Origin: Terrimicrobium sacchariphilum
GTDB lineage: Bacteria; Verrucomicrobiota; Verrucomicrobiia; Chthoniobacterales; Terrimicrobiaceae
Assembly: GCF_001613545.1 (NCBI RefSeq)
Contig: NZ_BDCO01000002.1
Location: forward strand, 1,178,001-1,242,000
Direction: 5' to 3'
Length of the DNA: 64,000 nucleotides
The notes under the pieces are model-generated. The model saw only the letters and a list, made by a program, of their open reading frames with translations, made no database searches and was not told the DNA's origin. Shown in pieces: positions 27,098 through 35,343 of the stretch (position 1 is its first letter; the number at the start of each line of letters is the position of its first letter). Position numbers and translations under genes: made by a program.

Positions 27098-27164
27098 TTC
27101 AAAAAGGGAAAAGGTGTTTGCGAATCGAGCCCGGCACCAGCATCGTTGAGGAGTCCTCCCGAGA

Positions 27165-27914
27165 ATGAACGTATTTACATTGAATCTAGAATGTAAACAG
27201 CAGATCCGGCAGCTCGCAGCCCGGTCCGCCCTTGGGAAAGGCTTTTCACTCGTGGAACTGCTGGTCGTCATTGCTATCATCGGGATACTGGCCGTGGTGA
27301 CGATTCCGGCCTTTAACCAAATGCAGGCGGGGGCAGGGTTTTCCAGGTCGCTTTCCGATATTCAGTCATTAGTGGAAAAGGCGCGCTATGAAGCCATGGC
27401 CCGCAATACCTATGTATGGCTGGCCTTTCAAACAGCCACCAATCAAGGCTCGCTTGAGGTCCAGGGTGCGTTGTTTGCCTCGGCCGACGGCTCCGGCACG
27501 AATACGAGCTCAGCTAATGTCCAGCCGCTTTCGCGAGTGATGCGGATGAAGGACGTTGCTCTCGTGGACTGGCAGGCACTCTCCACCGAGACGAAACAAA
27601 AGGCTGCGGCGCGGTACTCGAATACCTCCCGGCCCGACTATGTGACCTCCGTGGGCGCTTCGTTCACGACCAACCAGGGCGGGATCACGGCCAGCTCGGG
27701 GAGCGTGGATTTCTCTGGAAAGAACACTCTGACCTTCACCCCTCGCGGAGAGGTCGCCATGAAGGGCTCCCTGGGCAGCGATGATGGTTTTGATCCCCTC
27801 ATCATCCTGGGGGTCAAGCAGAGCAAGGGTTTGCAATCTTTGACCAATCGTGACGACGCCGCGCTCCTCGTGGATGGCGGCGTGGGTTCTGTGGAGGTTG
27901 TGAGAGTTCAGTAA
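27165..27914 (+). CDS. Verru_Chthon cassette protein D (prepilin, GspH-like)
   Basis: This 249-residue protein has a prepilin cleavage motif KG|FSLVELLVVIAIIG with Glu at +5 and a hydrophobic helix. The segment after the helix (IQSLVEKARYEAMARNTYVWLAF) matches FimT/GspH-type minor pseudopilins, as does the beta-rich C-terminus ending in VDGGVGSVEVVRV. It is first in a D-B-C-A cassette (27165-32548) of the type described for Verrucomicrobium and Chthoniobacter. Expected at the inner membrane and pseudopilus tip. It is preceded by a module-2 operator copy. Confidence 0.88.
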   Translation: MNVFTLNLECKQQIRQLAARSALGKGFSLVELLVVIAIIGILAVVTIPAFNQMQAGAGFSRSLSDIQSLVEKARYEAMARNTYVWLAFQTATNQGSLEVQGALFASADGSGTNTSSANVQPLSRVMRMKDVALVDWQALSTETKQKAAARYSNTSRPDYVTSVGASFTTNQGGITASSGSVDFSGKNTLTFTPRGEVAMKGSLGSDDGFDPLIILGVKQSKGLQSLTNRDDAALLVDGGVGSVEVVRVQ

Positions 27915-27928
27915 CGCAATAGAAGATT

Positions 27929-28420
27929 ATGAAAACTTTGAACGAAAGACGCGCGGGCTTCTCCCTGGTGGAGGTGGCCCTCGCGCTTGGGATCGCCGCA
28001 TTCTGCCTGCTGACCCTGGTCGGCCTGCTGTCGGTCGGGTTCAACTCGATGGGATCGTCTCGCCGGACTGCCGAGGCCTCGACCGCCATGGTTCAGATCG
28101 CCAATGCAATCCGCGGCGCCTCGGCCAATTCCGCCGGCCAGTATCAAGGCCTCGGTGCCTTTTCCAACATCTCGTGGAACAAGGCCAGCTCGGTCACCAA
28201 CATCGAGCTCACCTCAGGAGGCCTGCCCAGTGCCGGCCCCTCGGAGAAAAGCCATGTGGCTCGCGTGCAGATCCTTCCCGCCACCAATAGCCTGGGAGCC
28301 CGCACCGCCTTCGTCAGCGTAGCCTGGCCGAATGCTGCTCAATGGGACGAACAACGCTCCACCTGGACGCATGCGGAGGGATCGATTTCGACATGGGTAG
28401 TCTTCATGCCTTCGCTCTAG
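27929..28420 (+). CDS. Verru_Chthon cassette protein B (prepilin, GspI-like)
   Basis: This 163-residue protein starts 14 bp after protein D. The prepilin motif is AG|FSLVEVALALGIAAF with Glu at +5. The short length, the helix followed by ASTAMVQIANAI and a compact C-terminal domain (ISTWVVFMPSL) resemble GspI minor pseudopilins and the known cassette protein B. It is second in the D-B-C-A order, matching the place of gspI in gspH-I-J-K operons. Confidence 0.87.
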   Translation: MKTLNERRAGFSLVEVALALGIAAFCLLTLVGLLSVGFNSMGSSRRTAEASTAMVQIANAIRGASANSAGQYQGLGAFSNISWNKASSVTNIELTSGGLPSAGPSEKSHVARVQILPATNSLGARTAFVSVAWPNAAQWDEQRSTWTHAEGSISTWVVFMPSL

Positions 28421-28440
28421 CTCGCAGCAGCATTGTCGTC

Positions 28441-29274
28441 ATGCCGCGCAAGGTTCGGGCATTTACGCTCATCGAGGTCCTGGCTTCGCTGGCCGTGATG
28501 GCGCTGATGCTTGTTTTTCTCCAGCAGATCATCAACGGCACGATGGCTGCGAGTCGGCGCGCCCACCAGCAGGCCAACTCCAGCCTCGCCGCGCAGTCCA
28601 CCCTGGACACGCTGGGAAATGATCTGTCCAACCTCGTCACGGCCAATGGTGCAACGGTGTTTGTTAAGGAGGATGCCGACAGGAATATCTCCATCGCCTT
28701 CCTCACCCGCACCCGCAGATCAGTCAATGCCCCGGATACCACCCGCTACATGGCCGTGCTGTACCAGAAGGTAAATAACCAGATCGTTCGTTCCAACTGG
28801 CCTGTGACCTGGTCGGACACGGATGTCGCCAAGGCAGCCACCACCCGGCCGGCCGGGTGTCTGGAGAGTATCGTGGCTGACAATATCATCGGCTTCCAGG
28901 GAGCGTTCCTTACGAATGACGGGTCCGTGGCCCAGTTCACCTCCGGCGGCGACTGGACCGCAGCGACAACTACCCAGGGGCAGGTGCCTGCCGGCCAGTT
29001 CAAGGCGCTGGTCCTTGCGCCGGGAGGGAACGAGTTTGCCACCGCCTCGCAGCCTTACGTTCGATCCCTGGTTGTCGCCGTCGCCGCTCTGGATGATCAA
29101 AGTGCGCAACTCGCAAAGGTAAGCGATCTCGCGACCACCCTGGGCACGCCTTCTCAAGGGCAGACCCCTCAGCAACACTGGAACACGATTTTGTCAGGCG
29201 GCCATATGAATGGGGTGCCTGATCCCGTGGTGTCGTCGCTTCGTACGGCAGAAACAACCTTCCTCCTAAAGTAG
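28441..29274 (+). CDS. Verru_Chthon cassette protein C (prepilin, GspJ-like)
   Basis: This protein has 277 residues from the ATG at 28441, which places MPRKVRAFTL directly at the prepilin motif RA|FTLIEVLASLAVMALM (Glu +5); the frame is open 33 codons earlier, overlapping protein B. A long amphipathic helix follows (AASRRAHQQANSSLAAQSTLDTL), then a beta-rich domain. Length and position resemble GspJ. It ends one base before protein A starts, so the two are coupled. Confidence 0.86.
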   Translation: MPRKVRAFTLIEVLASLAVMALMLVFLQQIINGTMAASRRAHQQANSSLAAQSTLDTLGNDLSNLVTANGATVFVKEDADRNISIAFLTRTRRSVNAPDTTRYMAVLYQKVNNQIVRSNWPVTWSDTDVAKAATTRPAGCLESIVADNIIGFQGAFLTNDGSVAQFTSGGDWTAATTTQGQVPAGQFKALVLAPGGNEFATASQPYVRSLVVAVAALDDQSAQLAKVSDLATTLGTPSQGQTPQQHWNTILSGGHMNGVPDPVVSSLRTAETTFLLK

Positions 29275-29275
29275 T

Positions 29276-32200
29276 ATGGTGATGCTTCCTGTGAACTTCC
29301 GACGGAGAGGTGCTTCGTCCCGGGGCATGGCTCTCGTGGTCGTGCTCGCCCTGGTCGTCTTGGTGACGGTCGTCGTGCTGGCGTTCTTCGCTCAAGCCAC
29401 AGCCAATCAGCAGGTCGAGGCAAAGCGGCAGCAGCGCAGCATGGCCCAGGCGCTGGGACGGTCTGCCTGCGACTATGTGATCGATCAGTTTGCCCGTGAG
29501 ATCGTCGATGCGGGACGGTCCATCGAGTACTCCTCCAATGGCGTCTCGGTCTTTTATCCCAAGGCAAATGCCAACGTCGTTCCGCAACGAGTGGTCGCCT
29601 CGACGATCGGGGTATCCGATTCCAATTTCTTCAATCTGAACCGCCAGAGCATTCCCGCCGCCGATACCAATGTCTCGGCCGATGGCACGGCCAGCCCATC
29701 ACGTAACGGGACGCTTGTCTCGGCGGATCGCTGGAACCGCCCGCGCATGCTTCCCGGCGGAGGATTCACCAACACGACCCAGTTGCCCAACTGGATCTAT
29801 GTCGACAAAACCAACGGGCCGGTGAAGTCGCCGTCGACCGACGTCGTTGGTCGCTTTGCCTACAATGTCTACGACTGTGGCGGAGTGCTCGATGTGAATG
29901 TCGCCGGCTATCCTCAGAGCGCGGCAAACTCCATGTCCTCGGTGAAGGGAACGATCGCCGGAGCCGATCTCACCCAGATCGGCCTTTCGCAGTCGGCCAT
30001 CGACAAGCTGGTGACTTTCCGGAATCCCGGCGCCACCACCGCTTCATCCTATCTGGAGTGCGTCGACGCACTCACCGACCGCGGCTACCTCGCCAATGTG
30101 GTGACGAATTCCACAACGGGAAAGGTCTATACAAATAACTTCTTTGGTACGCGCCAGGATTTCCTCAAGTATGTGCGCACGCAGAATCCCGACCTCGCAA
30201 ATTTTACGCACCTCCTCGGGGTCTTCTCCCGGTCGGAAAACTCCCCGTCCTGGACTCCCGGCGTTCCCTCGGGCGTGACATCGTCTGTGAGTTATGACGC
30301 GGATGCAGACAAGCCGGCGTCGCTGAACCGACGCATCGCCAATGTTCGCTTCCCCGTCGACCAGACCATCACCTGGTATCGGGTGGACGGCACCAGGGAG
30401 GAGAGGGTCAGGAAACAAGGACAGCCCCTCGTTTCCCAGCGTTTCCCCCTTGGTCGCCTGAGGTGGATCACGCCCTCTGGACCCAACCTGGCGATTCCCA
30501 ACGCGGCGGCGGCGATCAAGCAGCACTTTGGGCTGGCGTGGGACAGTGCAAACAAGCTGTGGATCTATACCTCGCCTGTCGGCAGCTCTGCCGCGACCAC
30601 TCTCAAGACGCTCGAGCAGGTGGCGACGGAGGGTCGCGAACCCGATTTCTTCGAGCTTCTGCAGGCGGGCATCCTCTCGGGATCGACCGGGCGGGATGCG
30701 GGTCCTCTCGGGACCCTCACCACCGATGGACCGGCTGGGGATACCCAGGCCTGGGACAAGACGCCCGCTTATCAGATCATGCAGATCGGTGCGAATGTCA
30801 TCGATCAATATGATGAAGACAGCTACCCGACGGAGATATTGACTGGTCTCGGTCCGGTCGCCGATGCGACATTCTACGGGATCGAGAGCCTGCCGTATCT
30901 GCCTCGTGTCTTCTTTTGTGTCTATCGGTACGACTCCAATCCCAAGCGGGCCGGAGGATGGTTTTGCTTTGAGGTCTGGAATCCCCATCAGACCGTGCCG
31001 ACAGGCTCCCAGGTGCCGACGCAGTTTCGCATCCGGGCCACCGGCTCGGCGCAGGTGAAAGTGCTCGTGCTGGGCGGGGCGAATACCCCTCCCAATCTGC
31101 CTCCCGGTGGCGCGCCACCCGTTTTCGGCCCCGTGACGGATCTGAAGGGGAATGTCGGCGTGCAGTTCTCGATCAACCCGCAGGAACCCACCCTCCTCAC
31201 GCCGTCCAATGCCAGTTCTCCCGCCAGTGAAAACCTCATCACCAGTCCGGAGATCACCCACACGGTTTACAAGAACAACGGCGCCGACGTGTGGTATGTC
31301 AATACGGCGAAGTCCAATAGCATGGTCGGCATCTGGACAGGCGATGCGCTCAACGTGGACCCCGCCTATTATGATCAGGGAATGATCACGCCCAATGGCG
31401 TCACCTTCACCCTGCAGTACAAACATCCTGATGGCAGCTGGCGGGATTACTCGGTCATGAAGAAGCTGGGCATCACGGACCGCGGCGGTTCGATCGTGGA
31501 TATCTACAATCCGGTCAGCAAGGATTGCTTCTACTTTGCCCAGAAGAGCGATCCCCGTACCGATCGCTTCAGCGTGAGCATGAACTATCAGACGTATGGC
31601 GGTCTCATCCTGCCCAATAGCTCCCTGAGGCCCAATGGTGGCCAGGGCACGATCCTCGCGCGCTTCAGTCCGGCCACCACATCGGCCTTTACCTTTCATG
31701 GCAGCGGCTCGGCCACGGGAGGGCTGAATAATAACAATGCCCTGGGCATGCTCTCGGAAAACCGGGAGACTCCGAGCCTCGCTTCTTCCGCCTCCTGGGT
31801 CTCCTACCGGGATATTGACAATATCAACCGGCGGGCGGAGGGCGCTTTCGCCGCCTCCACCTCCTCCGACGGGATGCCGCTGTTTGCAAACAACCTGGCG
31901 AGCCGCCCGCTCATTCTCAACCGGCCCTTCCGGTCGGTGGGCGAGTTGGGATATGTCTTCAGCGACGCGCCATGGAGGAATGTGGACTTCTTTACCCCGG
32001 AGAGCGGCAATGCCGGTCTGCTGGATATCTTCACCGTTTCGGAGGACGAGGTCGTCGCTGGCAAGATCAGCCTGAACACCCGGCAGGCCGCCTCGCTGAA
32101 GGCGCTGGCCGCCGGGGGCGCCGTCGTGGAGGGCTCGGGAGCCATCTTGTCTGCCATCGAGGCTGCCGACATCGCCACGGCTGTCCAGGGTGCCTCAGAG

Positions 32201-32548
32201 ACCTCCCCATTTCTGAATCGCAGCGATCTGGTGGGCAGATTCCGGTCGTCCCTGGATACCGATGGGAGGTTTGCCTCGCTGCCTTCCATCGCGCTTTCGA
32301 GCGCCGCCCGAAACCGGATCAAATCCCAGCGAGAGAGCATCGTGCGGACCATCTCCGATGCCACGGATACCCGCACCTGGAATCTCCTCGTCGACGTGAT
32401 TGCCCAGTCCGGCAGGATGCCCGCCGGGGCGAGCCTCTCCGGAGCGAGCTTTGTCATCACGGCGGAACAGCGATACTGGCTGCATCTCTCGATCGACCGG
32501 ATCACTGGCAAGGTCGTCGACCAAATGCTGGAGCCTGTTTATGAATAG
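29276..32548 (+). CDS. Verru_Chthon cassette protein A (giant GspK/PilX-like)
   Basis: This 1090-residue protein has an N-terminal leader SRG|MALVVVLALVVLVTVVV followed by AKRQQRSMAQALGRSACDYVI. The prepilin-like helix lacks Glu at +5, the hallmark of GspK/PilX-type proteins that cap a pseudopilus. Usual GspK is about 320 residues; here ~1000 extra-cytoplasmic residues follow, rich in Asn, Ser, Thr and Pro with no recognised domain apart from late helical segments (VSEDEVVAGKISLNTRQAASLKALA) that recall GspK. It is last of the D-B-C-A set. A paralogue with 1198 residues is at 51424. The size suggests a large exposed head. Confidence 0.87.
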   Translation: MVMLPVNFRRRGASSRGMALVVVLALVVLVTVVVLAFFAQATANQQVEAKRQQRSMAQALGRSACDYVIDQFAREIVDAGRSIEYSSNGVSVFYPKANANVVPQRVVASTIGVSDSNFFNLNRQSIPAADTNVSADGTASPSRNGTLVSADRWNRPRMLPGGGFTNTTQLPNWIYVDKTNGPVKSPSTDVVGRFAYNVYDCGGVLDVNVAGYPQSAANSMSSVKGTIAGADLTQIGLSQSAIDKLVTFRNPGATTASSYLECVDALTDRGYLANVVTNSTTGKVYTNNFFGTRQDFLKYVRTQNPDLANFTHLLGVFSRSENSPSWTPGVPSGVTSSVSYDADADKPASLNRRIANVRFPVDQTITWYRVDGTREERVRKQGQPLVSQRFPLGRLRWITPSGPNLAIPNAAAAIKQHFGLAWDSANKLWIYTSPVGSSAATTLKTLEQVATEGREPDFFELLQAGILSGSTGRDAGPLGTLTTDGPAGDTQAWDKTPAYQIMQIGANVIDQYDEDSYPTEILTGLGPVADATFYGIESLPYLPRVFFCVYRYDSNPKRAGGWFCFEVWNPHQTVPTGSQVPTQFRIRATGSAQVKVLVLGGANTPPNLPPGGAPPVFGPVTDLKGNVGVQFSINPQEPTLLTPSNASSPASENLITSPEITHTVYKNNGADVWYVNTAKSNSMVGIWTGDALNVDPAYYDQGMITPNGVTFTLQYKHPDGSWRDYSVMKKLGITDRGGSIVDIYNPVSKDCFYFAQKSDPRTDRFSVSMNYQTYGGLILPNSSLRPNGGQGTILARFSPATTSAFTFHGSGSATGGLNNNNALGMLSENRETPSLASSASWVSYRDIDNINRRAEGAFAASTSSDGMPLFANNLASRPLILNRPFRSVGELGYVFSDAPWRNVDFFTPESGNAGLLDIFTVSEDEVVAGKISLNTRQAASLKALAAGGAVVEGSGAILSAIEAADIATAVQGASETSPFLNRSDLVGRFRSSLDTDGRFASLPSIALSSAARNRIKSQRESIVRTISDATDTRTWNLLVDVIAQSGRMPAGASLSGASFVITAEQRYWLHLSIDRITGKVVDQMLEPVYE

Positions 32549-33242
32549 ACTGACCCTTCTGTCTGGTATTCACCTCATCCTTCTCGGGTCCGCCGCTGTC
32601 GCGCAGGATTCGATCCCGGCACCCGTGCCGCCCTTCGTCAAGCCCGCCCCGGCTTTCGATGCCTATGTCCTGCGGCTCAAGGACCCGCCGAAGGGCGCCT
32701 CCAGTCAGGCCGCGCCGGAGTTGATCCAGCGGGAGGCGACACGCTCGCGGGATGTGGTGCGCTATGTCGACTCTCTCTCCGATGGCAGCAAGGTGGAGAC
32801 CTGGATACTGGGAGGGAAAAGGATTGTGGAGGATCCTCAGACCCATTCCGTGAGCGTGATGGACCCCGATCACGACCCCGTGGCGGTCGTGTACAAGATT
32901 TACGATCCGGCCAATGTCGACTGGATCACGGCCGATAAATACGTGGGAGTCGAGAAAGGGGAGGCTGGCAGCTTCTATGTCTTTGACCTCAACGGATCGA
33001 GCGGCTCCGGAGCCTCGCCCTATGTGCAGTCCGACTACCTTTTGCCTTCCGGCCGCCGCGCTTGGGTGGATGTGCAAAGCGGACGGCTCGCGCAGTGCAG
33101 TGTCAATAAACGCATCTACACCATCGAGTACACGCAGGCCCCCACCGGTGACCTGGTGCTGCCAGAGGCATTTGCCAGGGTCTGGCAAAAGTTCCAGGCG
33201 GATCGCAATCCCTTGAAGATCGAGCGACCGCCGCGCGACTAG
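32541..33242 (+). CDS. Secreted protein coupled to cassette 1
   Basis: This protein has 233 residues from the ATG at 32541, which overlaps the end of cassette protein A by eight bases and begins a signal peptide (MNRLTLLSGIHLILLGSAAVA). The body is beta-rich (VDSLSDGSKVETWILGGKR, VSVMDPDHDPVAVVYKI) and I recognise no family. Overlap with the cassette implies co-translation and a related envelope role. Cassette 2 has no equivalent behind it, so it is a module-2 addition. Confidence 0.72.
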   Translation: MNRLTLLSGIHLILLGSAAVAQDSIPAPVPPFVKPAPAFDAYVLRLKDPPKGASSQAAPELIQREATRSRDVVRYVDSLSDGSKVETWILGGKRIVEDPQTHSVSVMDPDHDPVAVVYKIYDPANVDWITADKYVGVEKGEAGSFYVFDLNGSSGSGASPYVQSDYLLPSGRRAWVDVQSGRLAQCSVNKRIYTIEYTQAPTGDLVLPEAFARVWQKFQADRNPLKIERPPRD

Positions 33243-33256
33243 GCGGTCCAGGGTCA

Positions 33257-33287
33257 AGCCCGCACCCGATTGCAAATCGTGCGGGCT
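33257..33287. terminator. Hairpin after cassette 1, no U-tract
   Basis: Nine-bp perfect arms AGCCCGCAC / GTGCGGGCT, with further inner pairing GATT/AATC, stand just after the last cassette gene. No poly-T follows, so termination is uncertain; it may instead stabilise the mRNA end. Confidence 0.4.
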
Positions 33288-33391
33288 GGCGACGCTACGC
33301 TCCGCGATTTCGATCTGCCCGGGGCGTCGTGATCTCCGGGATTTTCGTGCAGCTTCCCGCCAGATGGAAAGGGTGGCGATGCTCTCCCGAT

Positions 33392-33418
33392 GTTGTGGCC
33401 ACGAAATCTTGAAAACCT
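33392..33418. promoter_or_regulatory. Module-2 operator copy 3 (divergent)
   Basis: TTGTGGCCACGA (33392-33403), five bases, then TGAAAACCTT (33409-33418). It keeps 11 of 12 palindrome bases and the spacing of the copies at 24730 and 27071, with a weaker second block. It stands about 175-200 bp before the GH3 gene, linking GH3, GH13 and the esterase to the module-2 regulon. Confidence 0.55.
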
Positions 33419-33590
33419 TTATTTTGCCCGGAAAATTCGGGCGGGTCGCTTTCAGCCCGGAGAAGGAGGCGATAATTTGGAGGAGTCCCAAAATGACGAG
33501 TTCCAAATCTTATCAATCGTCGAGCTATCGCATGAATGCGGTCATCTGGTCGCATAGCCAGCGTGCAGTACCAGGAAAGAGGGCGCGATA

Positions 33591-35282
33591 ATGAGCGCGG
33601 CCGTTATTGCAGAAGCCGGGCGAAACCTGATCGGGCAGACCGGCTGGAACAGTCAAACGTGGGCCGAGGAGACTCTGGCGCGCCTGAGCCTGCGGGAGAA
33701 GATCGGACAGACGGCGCAGGAGCGCATCAATGCGTCCACCCGTTTCCTGGGAATGAGCCTGGAGGAGTGGTTCGAGCGGTATCCGGTCGGCAGTGTGTTC
33801 TGCGGAGGTGAGATTATCAGCGGTTGCGGAGATACGGCGGAGTCGTCGCGTGCGGCGATCCAGACACTCCAGGCTGCATCGCGGTTGCCCCTCCTGGTGT
33901 CGGGCGATCTCGAGAGCGGTGCCGGTGCCGCGGTGAAGGGGCTCACACGCATGCCTTCGGCTCTCGCCCTGGGTGCGACCAATGACACCGACCTGGCCTA
34001 TGAGTACGGTCGCTGGACGGCGCTGGAGGGCCGCCAGATCGGGTTTACGTGGACTTTTGCCCCGGTGGTCGACCTGCTCAGGAACTGGCTCAACCCCGTG
34101 GTCTCCAATCGCGGGCTCGGAGTTTCTCCCCGGCATGTGGGCCGCATGGCCAGCGCGGTGATCCGCGGTGTGCAGGACCACGGCATGGCGGCTTGCGCGA
34201 AGCACTTTCCCGGCGATGGTGTTGATTTTCGCGACCAGCATCTGGTCACCTCCATCAACTCTCTTTCCGAGGCCGAGTGGAGGGAAACCTATCTGCGAGT
34301 CTTTGCGGAGGTCATCCAGTCCGGTGTGCATACGATCATGTCGGGACACATCGCTCTCCCGTGGCTCGAGCCGCTGGCGGACGGCGAACGCCCGCGTCCC
34401 GCGACAGTTTCCCATCGGGTGCTCGGCTTCCTCCGTGATGAGCTCGAGTTCGACGGTGTGATCGTCTCCGACGCGCTCGAAATGGCCGGCTTTACCGGGT
34501 GGGGGAGGTATGAGGATCGCATCATCGAGGCGTTCAACGCCGGCATCGATGTCATGCTCTGGCCGCAGATCGAGTACTTTGACGTGATGGAGCGCGCGGT
34601 CATGGATGGCCGGGTCACAGAGGCCCGCCTCGACGAGAGCGTCCGTCGCATTCTTCGACTCAAGGCCAGACTGGGACTGCCCGGGGCTCCGTTGCCCGGC
34701 GCGACCACAGGCGGGCCGATCGTCCTCTCGGACGAGGCGCGGCAGACCGCCCGTAAGGTGGCGGAGTCGAGCATCACCCTGGTGCGCAATGAGGAGAACA
34801 TCCTGCCTCTCGATCCGGCAAAGGTTCGCCGTGTCCTGCTGCACTGCGCCGTGGGCCTGGACGAGAAATCCCGCGACGACCTCAGCACTCTCGTGCAGGA
34901 CTTTCGCGATCGGGGTGTTGAGGTGTCGCTCTTGCAAAACGGAAACTGTCTCGATGTGATTTCCCGCGAGCGCCTCGGCGAGCGGTGGGATGCGTATATC
35001 GTCGTATTCAGCCTCCAGATTCATCAGCTAAAGAACACCGTGCGTCCCGTGGGCCAGATTGGTGAGGTGATGTGGACGCTGCAGAATGCGGAAACTGTCC
35101 GGCCGATCGTTGTTTCGCTTGGCACTCCCTATCTGCTGCAGGACATGCCGTTCCTCAAAACGTTGGTCAACGCGTACAGCCCCAGTACCGAGACGCAGAC
35201 GGCGCTGGCTCGTACATTATGGGGGGAGATTCCGTTCTCGGAGTTTTCGCCGGTCGATGTCGGTGGCGAATGGCACGCTTGA
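33591..35282 (+). CDS. GH3 glycoside hydrolase (beta-N-acetylglucosaminidase/beta-glucosidase type)
   Basis: This 563-residue protein has the GH3 TIM barrel at about 15-360: KHFPGDG at 204-210 (the NagZ-type signature, with Asp where KHFPGHG has the last His) and the nucleophile D294 in VIVSDALEM. The second alpha/beta domain follows (VAESSITLVRNEENILPL from about residue 387). There is no signal peptide, so it should act on imported oligosaccharides in the cytoplasm. AGGAAAGAGGG upstream of the ATG is a good Shine-Dalgarno. GH13 follows in the same direction after 61 bp. Substrate is not settled by sequence. Confidence 0.9.
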   Translation: MSAAVIAEAGRNLIGQTGWNSQTWAEETLARLSLREKIGQTAQERINASTRFLGMSLEEWFERYPVGSVFCGGEIISGCGDTAESSRAAIQTLQAASRLPLLVSGDLESGAGAAVKGLTRMPSALALGATNDTDLAYEYGRWTALEGRQIGFTWTFAPVVDLLRNWLNPVVSNRGLGVSPRHVGRMASAVIRGVQDHGMAACAKHFPGDGVDFRDQHLVTSINSLSEAEWRETYLRVFAEVIQSGVHTIMSGHIALPWLEPLADGERPRPATVSHRVLGFLRDELEFDGVIVSDALEMAGFTGWGRYEDRIIEAFNAGIDVMLWPQIEYFDVMERAVMDGRVTEARLDESVRRILRLKARLGLPGAPLPGATTGGPIVLSDEARQTARKVAESSITLVRNEENILPLDPAKVRRVLLHCAVGLDEKSRDDLSTLVQDFRDRGVEVSLLQNGNCLDVISRERLGERWDAYIVVFSLQIHQLKNTVRPVGQIGEVMWTLQNAETVRPIVVSLGTPYLLQDMPFLKTLVNAYSPSTETQTALARTLWGEIPFSEFSPVDVGGEWHA

Positions 35283-35343
35283 CCTGCTTGGTACAGCTCC
35301 CCGGCATCGCATTGCCGCAGCAGATGTACTGACTCCTCCTTTA

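Larger units (their letters stand above)
26804..27164. other. 361-bp intergenic region with terminator and operator
   Basis: No gene is supported here. It contains a small GCCGGC hairpin (26824-26841), a strong intrinsic terminator (26871-26901) and a module-2 operator copy (27071-27097) before prepilin cassette 1. The stretch at about 26930-27060 is purine-rich with no recognisable element. Confidence 0.6.
33243..33590. other. 348-bp intergenic region with hairpin and operator
   Basis: No gene is supported; a 75-codon frame at 33364-33591 is low quality. A long stem AGCCCGCAC (33257-33265) / GTGCGGGCT (33279-33287) lies 14 bp after the cassette stop but lacks a T-run. The module-2 operator copy 3 and an AT-rich stretch lie upstream of the GH3 gene. 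Confidence 0.55.

Noticed and set aside
30044-31699. 551-codon open frame opposite cassette protein A
   Set aside because: It has a Gly/Arg/Ile/Asp-rich composition typical of antisense frames and no recognisable fold.
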